From: CAZVYJ01 sp964631565
Lineage (GTDB): Bacteria; Planctomycetota; Phycisphaerae; SM23-33
NCBI GenBank assembly: GCA_964631565.1
Contig: CAZVYJ010000010.1
Span: 1 to 64,000, forward strand
DNA: 64,000 bases
Reading direction: 5' to 3'
The notes below the pieces were generated by a model, which was not told the origin of the DNA, did not search any database, and was given only the letters and a program-made list of their open reading frames with translations. The number at the start of each line of letters is the position of its first letter. The stretch's first letter is position 1. Below, in pieces: positions 44,570-54,233 of this stretch. Made by a program: the position numbers and the translations under genes.

Positions 44570-45796
44570 ATGCAATTTAAAAAAGCGATACTCGATAATG
44601 GACTTACGATAATCGGCGAAGTGAACCCGGCCGCAGCGTCAATGGCGGCGGGCTTTTTCGTGCGGACCGGCGCCCGCGATGAAACTCCTGAGACTGCCGG
44701 CGTCAGCCACTTCCTCGAGCACATGGTGTTCAAGGGCACGGCTAGGCGCTCGCCGCTGGACGTTAACCGCGAATTTGACGAAATGGGCGCGACCTACAAC
44801 GCCTTCACGTCGGAGGAATGCACGATTTTCTTCGGGGCCGTTCTGCCGGAATTTCAGGAGCGGCTGCTCGACCTGCTGGCCGACATACTCCGCCCGTCGC
44901 TGCGGAAAGAAGATTTCGACATCGAGAAAAACGTCATCCTCGAAGAAATCGCGATGTACGAGGACAGCCCGAAACACAAACTGTTCGAAAAACTCCTCGC
45001 TCTGCACTTCGACGGGCATCCGCTCGGCAACAGCGTGCTTGGCACGTGCGAGTCCATCGGCGGGCTTAAGCAGGAGCAGATGCTGGAATATTTCAACAGC
45101 CGCTACTCGCCGGGCAACATTACATTCACGGCTGTCGGGAATATTGACTTCGATGCGGTCGTAGAAAAACTTTCGCATGCCTGTGCGTCATGGCGGCCGT
45201 GCGAAGCGCCGCGGATAATATCGCCACATCGCGGCAGCAGGGCCACGGCGGTGGTGAAAGACGACAAGGTTGCGCGCGAGCACATCGGCCTGATGACGTC
45301 GGCGCCGTCGAATCAGGATACGCTTCGATACGCCGCGGAACTGACCGCGACGATAATCGGCGACGACACGGGCAGCCGCCTTTACTACGCCCTGGTGGAA
45401 AAAGCACTCGCAGACGAGGCGTCGATGATGTACACCGGCATGGACGGCGAAGGCGCCTTGTGCACCTTCATCTCCGCCGATCCGGACCGCGCCGCCGAGG
45501 CGCTGGCCGCCGCACGCGACGAACTGAAGCGATTCGCCGACGAAGGCCCGACTGACTCGGAACTGCAGGCCGCCAAAAACAAGACGGCCTCTTCCGCGAC
45601 GCTCAAGGGCGAACTGCCGATGGGCAGACTAACCGTCGTCGGAATGGACTGGCTGTACATGCAGGAATACATCCCGCTGGCCGAGCAGATAGACATGATG
45701 TTCGCAGTCACACGAGACGATATCATGCGTGTCGTCCGCGAAAGCAACCTGGCCGACTGCACCACGCTTGCGCTGGGGCCTCTGGAAAAACTATGA
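44570..45796 (+). CDS. M16-family zinc peptidase, active subunit
   Basis: The 408-residue protein has HFLEHMVFKGT (HxxEH) near residue 45, with the third zinc-ligand glutamate expected about 75 residues later in the NVILEEIAMYED segment. It belongs to the processing-peptidase-like M16B group, which degrades or processes small peptides. It starts 14 bases after the inactive partner, and its stop overlaps the murD ATG, so the three genes are probably co-transcribed. Confidence 0.9.
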   Translation: MQFKKAILDNGLTIIGEVNPAAASMAAGFFVRTGARDETPETAGVSHFLEHMVFKGTARRSPLDVNREFDEMGATYNAFTSEECTIFFGAVLPEFQERLLDLLADILRPSLRKEDFDIEKNVILEEIAMYEDSPKHKLFEKLLALHFDGHPLGNSVLGTCESIGGLKQEQMLEYFNSRYSPGNITFTAVGNIDFDAVVEKLSHACASWRPCEAPRIISPHRGSRATAVVKDDKVAREHIGLMTSAPSNQDTLRYAAELTATIIGDDTGSRLYYALVEKALADEASMMYTGMDGEGALCTFISADPDRAAEALAAARDELKRFADEGPTDSELQAAKNKTASSATLKGELPMGRLTVVGMDWLYMQEYIPLAEQIDMMFAVTRDDIMRVVRESNLADCTTLALGPLEKL

Positions 45797-47130
45797 AAAA
45801 AAATTCATCCAATTTGCCGACGCCGGCGGAAAACCTGGCCGGCGCGAAAGTGACGGTCGTCGGTCTCGGCAGATTCGGCGGCGGTATAGGCGTAACGCGA
45901 TGGCTGTGCTCGCAGGGCGCGAGGGTAACCGTGTCCGACCGGGCCGACGCCGCTGCGCTGGCCGAGTCGGTCGCTGCACTGTCCGGCTGCGGCGCAGAAC
46001 TGCATCTCGGCTCGCACGACGAGGCCGATTTTACGACCGCCGACCTGCTGGTCGTAAGCCCGGCCGTCCCGAACGAAATTCCCCAGCTGCGGGCCGCCCG
46101 CCGGGCCGGCGTGCCGATGACAACAGAGATCAATCTTTTTCTCCAGCGATGCCCCGCCGACGTCATCGGCATAACCGGGACGGTCGGCAAGAGCACGACC
46201 ACCGCGATGGTCGGCGAAGTGCTCTCGACAAAGTTCACCACCCACGTCGGCGGCAACATCGGCCGATGCCTGCTTGAATCGCTGCCGGACATTTCGCCCG
46301 GACACAAGGTCGTGCTTGAACTGTCGAGCTTCCAGCTCGAAAACCTGCCGCTGGCCGGCATAAGCCCGAGCGTGGCGCTGGTGACGAACCTCATGCCGAA
46401 CCACATCGACCGCCACGGCACGTTCGAGGCTTACGGCGACGCAAAGAAAAACATCTTCCGCTTCCAGTCGCCGGGCGGCGTGCTGATACTCAACTCCGCA
46501 TGCGAAGCGACCACGGCATGGCAGCGAGAAGCGCCTGGGCGGGTGGAGTTCTTCGACCCGCAGGGCGAACCGTTCGAGCTTGCGATTCCCGGCGAGCATA
46601 ACCAGGCCAATGCGCAGGCCGCATGGGCGGTCGGGCGAGCGTGCGGCGTTGATCGCCCCGCCGCCGCTGCTGCGCTGAAAAAATTCGCCGGCCTGCCGCA
46701 CCGGCTGCAGTTCATCCTCGAACGCAACGGCGTGCGATATTACAACGACTCGAAGTGCACGACGCCCGAAGGGGCCGTCGTCGCCGTCAAAGCCTTCCCG
46801 CGTCGGACTGCCGTCATCATCGTCGGCGGATACGACAAGGGCGTGAGCTTCGACGAAATGGGAAAAGCTCTGGCCGAGAGAGCCAAGGCTATTGTCGCCA
46901 TCGGCGATACGCAGCAGGCCATCGTTAATACGATCCTGCCGCACCGCAGAGGCGACATGCCCGCTGTTGAAAAAGCTGCGACATTCGCTGAGGCCGTCGC
47001 GATGGCAGAAAAACACGCCGCTTCAGGCGACGCTGTACTGCTCTCGCCGGCGTGCGCGAGCTATGACATGTTCACAAACTACGAGCAGCGAGGAGAAATG
47101 TTTATCAGGCTTGTGAAAAGGAATAGTTAA
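45793..47130 (+). CDS. murD: UDP-N-acetylmuramoyl-L-alanine:D-glutamate ligase
   Basis: MurD adds D-glutamate to the peptidoglycan precursor in the cytoplasm. The 445-residue protein has an N-terminal Rossmann-type domain (VVGLGRFGGG), the ATP loop GITGTVGKSTTT (126-137), LELSSFQLE, NLMPNHIDRHG, YNDSKCTTPE, and the terminal SPACASYDMF. The ATP loop deviates from the usual GTNGKTT. The ATG overlaps the preceding peptidase stop (ATGA). Together with murI in this window it gives D-glutamate supply and use. Confidence 0.93.
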   Translation: MKKNSSNLPTPAENLAGAKVTVVGLGRFGGGIGVTRWLCSQGARVTVSDRADAAALAESVAALSGCGAELHLGSHDEADFTTADLLVVSPAVPNEIPQLRAARRAGVPMTTEINLFLQRCPADVIGITGTVGKSTTTAMVGEVLSTKFTTHVGGNIGRCLLESLPDISPGHKVVLELSSFQLENLPLAGISPSVALVTNLMPNHIDRHGTFEAYGDAKKNIFRFQSPGGVLILNSACEATTAWQREAPGRVEFFDPQGEPFELAIPGEHNQANAQAAWAVGRACGVDRPAAAAALKKFAGLPHRLQFILERNGVRYYNDSKCTTPEGAVVAVKAFPRRTAVIIVGGYDKGVSFDEMGKALAERAKAIVAIGDTQQAIVNTILPHRRGDMPAVEKAATFAEAVAMAEKHAASGDAVLLSPACASYDMFTNYEQRGEMFIRLVKRNS

Positions 47131-48560
47131 ATTTTCAACTCGCTTTTGGCGCCCAGCCGGCCGGCGTATTTTTTTCGGACCGGCTCGACCTCGTCCGCGA
47201 TGAATTCGTCCACCTGCTGAGGCGCGCGGCCGACAAAGTCTTCCGGTTTTATCAACGCATCAACATCTATAGCTTTGAATGCCTTGTCGCCCTTTATCCG
47301 CTCGACCAGATCATTCGCCCTGCCGTGCATTTTGACCTGCTCGGCTGCGGCAAGGCTGTGAACGCGGATGCGTTCGTGAAGTTCCTGCCTGTCGCCTCCA
47401 GCCTTCACCGCGGCCATCAGAATATTCTCCGTCGCCATGAACGGCAGTTCCGCCCGGACGTGCGCCGCTATCGTCGCCGGATAAACCACAAGCCCGCCTG
47501 CAACGTTCATGACAATCTGCAGAATCGCATCCGCAGCAAGGAACGCTTCGGGAATCGCCAGCCGCTTGTTCGACGAATCGTCCAGTGTCCGCTCGAACCA
47601 CTGCTCCGCGGCAGTATGAAGGGGGCTGATCGCAACGTCCATCAGGAATCTCGCCAGGCCGGTCGCCCTTTCGCACCGCATCGGGTTGCGCTTGTAGGCC
47701 ATCGCGCTGGAGCCGACCTGTGAACTCTCGAACGGCTCTTCCATTTCCTTGAGGTTCGCCAGCAGCCGTACGTCGTTGCAGAATTTATGCACCGTCGCGC
47801 CTATGCCGGCCAGGCTCATCGCTATCATAGCATCGACCTTGCGGCTGTAAGTCTGCCCGGTCACGCAGAAAGTTTTGCTGAAGCCCATCTTCTCGGCCAC
47901 GAGCTTGTCAAGCTGCTTGACCTTCGCGTGATCGCCGCCGAACAGCGCCAGGAAACTGGCCTGCGTTCCGGTCGTGCCCTTGACGCCGCGAAATTCGAGG
48001 TTTTCCAGCCGATATTCAATCTCCCGCAGGTCGCGGACAAAATCCGCACACCATAGCGTCGCCCGTTTGCCGACGGTGGTCATCTGGGCAGGCTGGTAAT
48101 GCGTGAAGCCGAGGCAAGGCAGCGACTTATGTTTCGTCGCAAATTTCCCCAGGGCGTCTATGACATTCGCAAGTTCGCAGGCAAGTATGCCGAGCGCCTC
48201 CCGCATGATGATAAGGTCGGTATTGTCCACAACGAACTGGCTGGTCGCGCCGAGGTGGATAATGCCCTTCGCCGCAGGCGCCACATCGCCGAACGCGTGA
48301 ATATGTGCCATCACGTCGTGGCGGAACTTGCGTTCGTAATCGGCCGCCTTGGCGAAATCCACGTCGTCCAGATGTTTCGCCATTTCGGCGAGCTGGGCGT
48401 CGGTAATATCGAGGCCGAGCTGTTTCTGTGCTTCAGCCAGCGCCAGCCAGAGCCTTCGCCACGTTGAAAACTTCCGCTGATCGCTGAAAAGTTCCTTCAT
48501 GGCCGCGCTTGCATACCGGCCTTCCAGCGGACTGGAGTATGTGTTTCTTTTGTCTTCCAT
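47127..48560 (-). CDS. purB: Adenylosuccinate lyase
   Basis: PurB acts twice in purine synthesis, releasing fumarate from SAICAR and adenylosuccinate. The 477-residue protein has the fumarase-superfamily signature SSAMAYKRNPMRCE, in which A replaces the usual proline, plus HLGATSQFVVDN and LGFTHYQPAQMTTVGKR. The ATG at 48560 gives the usual MEDKRNTYSSPLEGRY-like opening; an upstream GTG at 48599 is possible. Its stop codon overlaps that of murD on the other strand. Confidence 0.93.
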   Translation of the reverse strand: MEDKRNTYSSPLEGRYASAAMKELFSDQRKFSTWRRLWLALAEAQKQLGLDITDAQLAEMAKHLDDVDFAKAADYERKFRHDVMAHIHAFGDVAPAAKGIIHLGATSQFVVDNTDLIIMREALGILACELANVIDALGKFATKHKSLPCLGFTHYQPAQMTTVGKRATLWCADFVRDLREIEYRLENLEFRGVKGTTGTQASFLALFGGDHAKVKQLDKLVAEKMGFSKTFCVTGQTYSRKVDAMIAMSLAGIGATVHKFCNDVRLLANLKEMEEPFESSQVGSSAMAYKRNPMRCERATGLARFLMDVAISPLHTAAEQWFERTLDDSSNKRLAIPEAFLAADAILQIVMNVAGGLVVYPATIAAHVRAELPFMATENILMAAVKAGGDRQELHERIRVHSLAAAEQVKMHGRANDLVERIKGDKAFKAIDVDALIKPEDFVGRAPQQVDEFIADEVEPVRKKYAGRLGAKSELKI

Positions 48561-48801
48561 AGCGAATGTAAGTTTACCAGTTGGTGCAGCCGATGTCACC
48601 TGCCTGCTGCGCTAAAACAGGCTGCGTGTTTTTACGTCTTCAGATGCGCACAAAATATCATCCCAGCTTTTCGGCCGATTTCCGAAAAATTAAAAAAATT
48701 CAGCGAGCAGCCGCAACGACTTGCGCCGTCACAGCCGTTTTAACGGAAGCATCTCCGTGAGTTTTCGCCGTCATCGCATGTAAGTGTGAGGAGACGAAAA
48801 C

Positions 48802-50442
48802 ATGGCTTTCGAGTTTGGAAATTTCAACGACCCGGAACTCAGCAGCGAATACGTGACATATCTGCTGGACCAGAAATCGCCCGGCGTCGTGGAATATTAC
48901 GGAAAACTCTGGGACTATTTCCGCAATCCGCTTACGCCCGCTGCTGCAATCGGGGCGAACGCGACCAGCGTCAGCAGCCGCCCGTATTTCCAGGCACAGG
49001 AAGCCGGCCTGCCTCCGCGAATCACCGGCGTACAGCGAAATCTCGCTCCCGGCGAACAGATGACCGACCTTCGACGCAAGGAAGTCGTAATCGAAAACGA
49101 AATTGCGTGGCGCGTGCAGACAATGATCGACTTCCTCTTCGGCAAGCAGCCCGCAATCCGCAGCCTCGCCGATGACGCAGCTCTTGCAAGCACCATCGAG
49201 CAGGTAATCTCAGCCATGTTCGAAGCCAATGGCGGCATCGCCCTGCTGCAGGAAATGGCGATGCTCGGAGCGGTTTACGGCTTCGTCGATGTAGCACTTC
49301 GAATCCCGGCCGACATTTCTGTCCATTCAACGCCCATCACTTCCGGTTACCTTCCGACCACCGCAGCCGGACAGGGTCGGCCGGGCATTTCTGACAATAG
49401 CGCGGACGCCGCGATAAACTCTTTCGGGGATCAAGGCGGGACACCGAGTCAGGCCCGGTCTGAAACCGATGTCAACCGGGCCGTATCCGTCGCCCGGATT
49501 CTCTCTCTGGAGACCATTGAGGCCCCTCGTGTCCTGCCGATCCTCGAAGAAGACGATTATCGCCAGATCCGCTACTGGATACAGTGCTACCACAAGCATC
49601 CCGCCCGCCTCGCCGACCGGCGGCGCCCGTGGTACAGCTTCGGCGTCGGTTCGCGCAGCGGCGACATGCAGGCCACGGTCGAGGTCATGGAAATCGTAGC
49701 CGGCAGCTGGTGGCAGCGTTACGAAGACCGCCAGCTCGTCGCCGAAGGCCCGAATATTCTCGGCCGCCTGCCGCTGGTGCATATCCAGAATGTTTCCATG
49801 CCGGGCGCCTACGCCGGCGCAAGCGACGTGGAGCCGCTCATTCCGCTGCAGGATGAATTGAACACACGCCTGTCTGACAGGGCGCACCGCGTCACATACC
49901 AGTCCTTCAAAATGTATCTCGGCAAGGGCATCGACGATTTCCTCGACCGCCCCGTCGGGCCCGGCCAGATGTGGGCCACGCAGAACCCCGACGCCAGCAT
50001 CGAGGAATTCGGCAGCGACGGCGGCTCTCCGAGCGAGGCAAGCCACATCGAAGATGTGCGGCTGGCGCTGGACAAGGTATCGGGCGTACCCCCGCTTGCG
50101 GCCGGAATACTCAACGGCAACGTCGGCAACCTTACAAGCGCGACCGCGCTGAAGGTCGTATTGAGCGGCCTGCTCGCGCGTACCGCAAAGAAGCGCCTCA
50201 CCTACGGCCACGGCATCGCCCAGATAGTCGAACTTGCGCTTGGCTGGCTCGACATCGCAGGCGTGCTCAAAACACGCCCGGAAGACCGCCGCGTCGAAAT
50301 CCACTGGCCCAGCCCTCTGCCGGTCGACGAGGGCGAGCAGCTTCGCAATGCACAAATCAAGGCGCAGCTCGGCGTGCCGGGCGATCGCATTCTTGCCGAA
50401 CTCGGATACGACCGACAGGCAAACGAACAGAACAATGTATAG
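48802..50442 (+). CDS. Phage portal protein, SPP1 gp6-like
   Basis: The portal ring is the DNA entry and exit channel of the capsid. The 546-residue protein shows the family pattern: the N-terminal helical part, a long central region, DVEPLIPLQDELNTRLSDRAHR (around 345-366), and the clip/stem region VSGVPPLAAGILNGNVGNLTSATALK (430-455). GAGGAG lies 8 bases before the ATG. It is the first gene of the cluster, where a large terminase would normally precede; none is present. The 240 bases upstream hold only a CCGTT-TT-AACGG dyad (48735-48746). Confidence 0.85.
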   Translation: MAFEFGNFNDPELSSEYVTYLLDQKSPGVVEYYGKLWDYFRNPLTPAAAIGANATSVSSRPYFQAQEAGLPPRITGVQRNLAPGEQMTDLRRKEVVIENEIAWRVQTMIDFLFGKQPAIRSLADDAALASTIEQVISAMFEANGGIALLQEMAMLGAVYGFVDVALRIPADISVHSTPITSGYLPTTAAGQGRPGISDNSADAAINSFGDQGGTPSQARSETDVNRAVSVARILSLETIEAPRVLPILEEDDYRQIRYWIQCYHKHPARLADRRRPWYSFGVGSRSGDMQATVEVMEIVAGSWWQRYEDRQLVAEGPNILGRLPLVHIQNVSMPGAYAGASDVEPLIPLQDELNTRLSDRAHRVTYQSFKMYLGKGIDDFLDRPVGPGQMWATQNPDASIEEFGSDGGSPSEASHIEDVRLALDKVSGVPPLAAGILNGNVGNLTSATALKVVLSGLLARTAKKRLTYGHGIAQIVELALGWLDIAGVLKTRPEDRRVEIHWPSPLPVDEGEQLRNAQIKAQLGVPGDRILAELGYDRQANEQNNV

Positions 50443-50457
50443 CTGAAAGGAAGCAGT

Positions 50458-51063
50458 ATGTCGCATGAATCCACAGATAATCTGACCGAAGCCGATCCCG
50501 GCGCGCCGGGACGGAACGGCGAATCAAAGCTCGTTCCGGTGAGCGAGTCCATCAAGTATCGCCGTCGTGCACAGCAGGCCGAGGGGCAGATTCAGCAGTT
50601 GGAGCAGCAGCTCCAAGAAGCCCGGAAGCAGCTTTCCAAACGTGATGAACAGCTCGCAGCCGCCGAGGCCCAGCGGGACGAAGCCCAGATGCGACTGACA
50701 TTGACGGAGAACCGCATGCTGGTTGACAGGGCGTTCGCCCAGGCCGGAGTGGTGGATGCGGAAACCGCGTCGCTTCTGCTGTCCAAACGGCTGGACCTGA
50801 GTGAGCCTGTCGACGGCAAACAGCTTGCCGCCGGCATAGAGCAGTTGCTCATCGACAAGCCCTTTTTAAGGGCCAGGGGTTTCGAAACGGCTTCAATGCC
50901 GCCAAAGACGGCATCAGTGAAGGACGGCCACCCATCCACGGCCGCACAACTGGCCAACGCAGCCCGGCGAGCCATCAAGTCCGGCAACCGCCGCGACATT
51001 GCGGAATATCTGCGACTGAGGCGCAAGGCGTCACTGACGGGCCCTGGTTCGTCAGGCATGTAA
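50458..51063 (+). CDS. Capsid scaffold-like protein
   Basis: The 201-residue protein is very charged and has a strong coiled coil (about 36-90; QQAEGQIQQLEQQLQEARKQL), and the C-terminus is basic. Position between portal and capsid and the coiled-coil composition match phage scaffolding proteins (GP20-like). Sequence similarity to a named family is not visible. AAAGGA precedes the ATG. Confidence 0.65.
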   Translation: MSHESTDNLTEADPGAPGRNGESKLVPVSESIKYRRRAQQAEGQIQQLEQQLQEARKQLSKRDEQLAAAEAQRDEAQMRLTLTENRMLVDRAFAQAGVVDAETASLLLSKRLDLSEPVDGKQLAAGIEQLLIDKPFLRARGFETASMPPKTASVKDGHPSTAAQLANAARRAIKSGNRRDIAEYLRLRRKASLTGPGSSGM

Positions 51064-51093
51064 CTACAAAAACACAAACAATTGGAGAACACA

Positions 51094-52254
51094 ATGGCAT
51101 TCACAGGAAAGGCGACTTACTCGGCCGGCGCGACACTGCCGGAAATCGCCGAAGACGTATCCGACCTGGTCAGCATCGTTTCGCCGTATGAAACGCCGCT
51201 GCTCGACCATCTCGGCGACGCGAGGCGGGCGGCCACCAGCACATATCATGAGTGGCTGGAAGACGAACTGCTGCCCAATACCGACACCATCAACGATGCG
51301 ACATGGACCGACCCGTCCGCGGACACCGAATTCGGCGTGGACAACGCCGACAGGTTCCGCGTCGGCGACCAGGTTCGTCCCGACGGCAGCAGCGAGCTTA
51401 TGCTCGTGACGGCCGTCGATACCGGCGGCGGAACCATTACGGTAGTCCGCGGCTACGGCGGGACGGACGCCGAAGACCTCGCAGACAACCAGGTTCTGCA
51501 CATTCTCGGCAACGCCGCGCTTGAAGGCGACGATGCGCCGTCGGCCCGCTTCAGCAACCGTGTCCGCAAAGGCAACTGGACGCAGATATTCACTGCGTCA
51601 GTCCGCGTGAGCGGCTCGGACCTGGCAGTCCGCAAGCTGTCGGTGACAGATGAGCTGGACTACCAGAAGCAGGAACGTCTGCGTGAGCTTCTGAGAGACC
51701 TCGAAAGCACGGTTGTCAACGGAACCTCGCCGTTAACATCGCCGCAAGGCTCCGATACGGTCCGCAGAACCATGAAGGGCATAATCCCTTCGCTTGCGAG
51801 CAACGTTTTTGAGCCGGGCGTCAACGGTTTCCCGGCCGACGGAGACCTGACAGAAACGCAGCTCAACCTCGCCCTTCGCAGCATATGGGAGACGGCGTCC
51901 AGCCGCATCGACACGATTGTCGTCAACGGCTACCAGAAACGCCGCATCAACTCGTTCATCACGTCGAGCCGCGCGTACGGCTCGGAGGAAGTGACCTACC
52001 GCGACCTGGTGAGCGTCTACGAGAGCGATTTCGGCGCGTGCCGCGTCATTCTCTGCCGGTCCGTGCCGGCTGATACCGTGCTGCTGCTTGACAGCTCGCG
52101 AATCGAAGTGCTGCCGCTCGCCGGCCGCAGCTTCCACTACAAGCCGCTGGCCAGCACAGGCGACTTCGACGCGGGCGAAGTCATCGGCGAGTACACCGTC
52201 GAACTCCGCAACGAAATGGCCCACGGCATAATCACGGGCCTGGACATTTCGTAG
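51094..52254 (+). CDS. Major capsid protein, SU10/DUF5309-like
   Basis: The 386-residue protein has the DUF5309 features: an N-terminal segment with SAGATLPEIAEDVSDLVSIVSPYETPLLDHLG, a middle beta-rich region, and a C-terminal DSSRIEVLPLAGRSFHYKPLASTGD stretch. The family has the HK97 fold. The ATG at 51094 is supported by GGAG (51084-51087). The downstream 118-base gap carries no gene. Confidence 0.85.
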   Translation: MAFTGKATYSAGATLPEIAEDVSDLVSIVSPYETPLLDHLGDARRAATSTYHEWLEDELLPNTDTINDATWTDPSADTEFGVDNADRFRVGDQVRPDGSSELMLVTAVDTGGGTITVVRGYGGTDAEDLADNQVLHILGNAALEGDDAPSARFSNRVRKGNWTQIFTASVRVSGSDLAVRKLSVTDELDYQKQERLRELLRDLESTVVNGTSPLTSPQGSDTVRRTMKGIIPSLASNVFEPGVNGFPADGDLTETQLNLALRSIWETASSRIDTIVVNGYQKRRINSFITSSRAYGSEEVTYRDLVSVYESDFGACRVILCRSVPADTVLLLDSSRIEVLPLAGRSFHYKPLASTGDFDAGEVIGEYTVELRNEMAHGIITGLDIS

Positions 52255-52372
52255 TTTTTCGCTGCTTGCAGTCCGGCGCGACCCGCGATGGAAGCGCCGG
52301 GCCTGCCCCGCGGCAGTTGGTTGTGCGACAGCGAGGGGCAGGTCCGGCTATTCACAGAAACGAGGAAACGCA

Positions 52373-53026
52373 ATGAACAGTTTTTGCCAGGACAGAGACC
52401 TGCTCGGAATCGAGCCTGTAATTTTCATCGGCGGCGGATTTCCGTCGCAGCAGATAAGCTCGGGCGGCGACGGCGCCATGAGCGGCACGACATTCACGTC
52501 GGCCGGCAGCAACTTCACTGCCGACGGCATCGCGGCCGGCATGGTGCTGTGCACGCATACCGGTGCACCGGCCGAAGGAAGCGCATGCGAGATAATCTCG
52601 GTCGATTCGCAAACCAGCCTGACTGTGTCCATGCTCCGCGGCGATACCGATGCGGCTGCGACGCCGCCTCAGGCCGGCACGAGGCTTTCGTTCTTCGTCC
52701 GGACATTCCTGCCCCAGATACGCGACGTGTCCGACACGCTTGCCGAAAAGCTGCGTCAGATAAGCGAATCGCAGGGCATAGTCCAGGCCGATTTCGCCGA
52801 TTCGCAGCAGCTGCGGCTTACCACCGCTTACGGCGTGCTGGCCTCGGTGTTCGTGGCCCGTGCCGAAAATGCGACATCGGCCGACGCCAACTGGATAAAG
52901 GCGGAATACTACCGCCGCGAATTCGCACGCTCGCAGAACCAGCTCCGCCTGGCGATTGACATCGACGGCGACGGGACGGCCGAGTCGACCAGAACGCTCG
53001 GCAACGTGACGCTCAGGAGAATGTGA
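52373..53026 (+). CDS. Putative head-tail connector or head-completion protein
   Basis: The 217-residue protein has no named match that I can recognise. It starts with a beta-rich, glycine/threonine-rich part and ends in an alpha-helical segment (ANWIKAEYYRREFARSQNQLRLAIDIDGDG). Position after the capsid suits a connector. GAGGAA precedes the ATG. Confidence 0.55.
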   Translation: MNSFCQDRDLLGIEPVIFIGGGFPSQQISSGGDGAMSGTTFTSAGSNFTADGIAAGMVLCTHTGAPAEGSACEIISVDSQTSLTVSMLRGDTDAAATPPQAGTRLSFFVRTFLPQIRDVSDTLAEKLRQISESQGIVQADFADSQQLRLTTAYGVLASVFVARAENATSADANWIKAEYYRREFARSQNQLRLAIDIDGDGTAESTRTLGNVTLRRM

Positions 53027-53029
53027 TTC

Positions 53030-53464
53030 ATGTCATCCGTCACGACAGACATATTGAACGACATCGTCCAGACACTTCGCGACAGCGGCCTGTTCCAGAG
53101 CGTGACGGCCGGGAGCCGCGATATCGAAACAGCTGTGCCGCGGGCGATTGTTTCCAGCGAACGTGAGGAAACACTTACGCCGGACGACTCGGCCGATACG
53201 CGATGGGGCCGGCTGCGAATCGCCATAAAAATCCACACGCGATGCGGCGAATCGCCGGACGCCGTTTCGCGAATTGCCGACCTTGCCGCCGCGGTTATCG
53301 AGTCGCTTCTTGATGATCCGTTCCGCTCGGACCTGTGCTGCGACCTGCCGGTCGGGCGGGCCACGGAAATCGACGGCTGCAGGACCGTAACCGATCTGAA
53401 GCGGCCAGAAGTCGAGGCCGCCATCGACATCCGCTGCCACTTTGAAATCCAGGAAGCCCAGTGA
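53030..53464 (+). CDS. Putative tail-completion (neck) protein
   Basis: The 144-residue protein, DILNDIVQTLRDSGLF... RPEVEAAIDIRCHFE, resembles small head-tail joining proteins (gp17/minor-tail-completion type) with an alpha/beta fold. The ATG lies three bases after the previous stop, with an AGGAGA inside the preceding gene. Assignment is by position and size. Confidence 0.5.
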   Translation: MSSVTTDILNDIVQTLRDSGLFQSVTAGSRDIETAVPRAIVSSEREETLTPDDSADTRWGRLRIAIKIHTRCGESPDAVSRIADLAAAVIESLLDDPFRSDLCCDLPVGRATEIDGCRTVTDLKRPEVEAAIDIRCHFEIQEAQ

Positions 53465-53871
53465 TGAACCGCTACTCGCACGTCAGCTCTGTAACGTTCG
53501 GCCAGACCGCCCTGCCGCTGCCGCTTTCGGTCCGTGTCGGCCGAAGCATAAACGCCAGTCCGGCAGACAGCGACGAAGGTGTGTTCGCAACCAGCGTTCA
53601 GACCGGCCCGGCCGCCATAACGGTCGAGATACGCTTTCGCGGCACCGCCGTCGCGGAATCGCTCTCGCTTGGAGAGCAGGGAGACATATCCTTCACCGTA
53701 TCGCCGACCGCCAGCGGGCAGTCGGGCCGTAACATCACCATTAGCGGAGCGGTGCTGACGGCTTCGGATATCAGCTATGCACAGGACACGATGGCCGTCG
53801 CGACACTGCGATTTACGGCCGAGGCCGACGACGCCAACACCGACCCCTTCACCGCGGAGGATTCACAATGA
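53464..53871 (+). CDS. Putative tail tube-like beta-sandwich protein
   Basis: The 135-residue protein is almost all beta-strand by composition, with YSHVSSVTFGQ and repeated aromatic/threonine strands. It could be a tail tube or stopper. ATG at 53464 overlaps the previous stop (TGATG). No clear family. Confidence 0.4.
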   Translation: MNRYSHVSSVTFGQTALPLPLSVRVGRSINASPADSDEGVFATSVQTGPAAITVEIRFRGTAVAESLSLGEQGDISFTVSPTASGQSGRNITISGAVLTASDISYAQDTMAVATLRFTAEADDANTDPFTAEDSQ

Positions 53872-54233
53872 GCACACTCGACGGCGAAAATCTTTTCGGG
53901 TCCGGCCCGCACGTCATATCGCCCGGCTCGTGGCGGAGGGATGTTGTGCGTCGAAGCTTTTCCGGCGTCAGCGGCGAGATAGCCATAGACCAGGGCAAAC
54001 GCTCACGCGAAATGCGCCAGACCGGCCGGCTCCAGGCCGCTGATGCCGCATCGCTTCAGGCAATCATTTCCCGGATAGAAAACCATATCGACGGCGGCTC
54101 GCACACGCTCGTCGATAATCACGGCACGATTTTCCGCCGCGTCCTCATGGAGAGCTTCAACATGCCGAGTGGCATCCGTCACGGCCGCGGATACTGGTGC
54201 GACTACGAAATCATCTACCGCCAACTGCCATGA
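53868..54233 (+). CDS. Putative tail/baseplate protein
   Basis: The 121-residue protein includes RQTGRLQAADAASLQAIISRIENHIDG and FRRVLMESFNMPSG, which resembles minor tail or distal-tail-type proteins. It has GGAGGATTC before the ATG. It overlaps both neighbours (ATGA junctions), typical of tail modules. Confidence 0.5.
   Translation: MSTLDGENLFGSGPHVISPGSWRRDVVRRSFSGVSGEIAIDQGKRSREMRQTGRLQAADAASLQAIISRIENHIDGGSHTLVDNHGTIFRRVLMESFNMPSGIRHGRGYWCDYEIIYRQLP

Noticed and set aside
45805..47016. 403-codon minus-strand frame opposite murD
   Set aside because: MurD motifs are complete on the plus strand, and the antisense frame has no supporting features.
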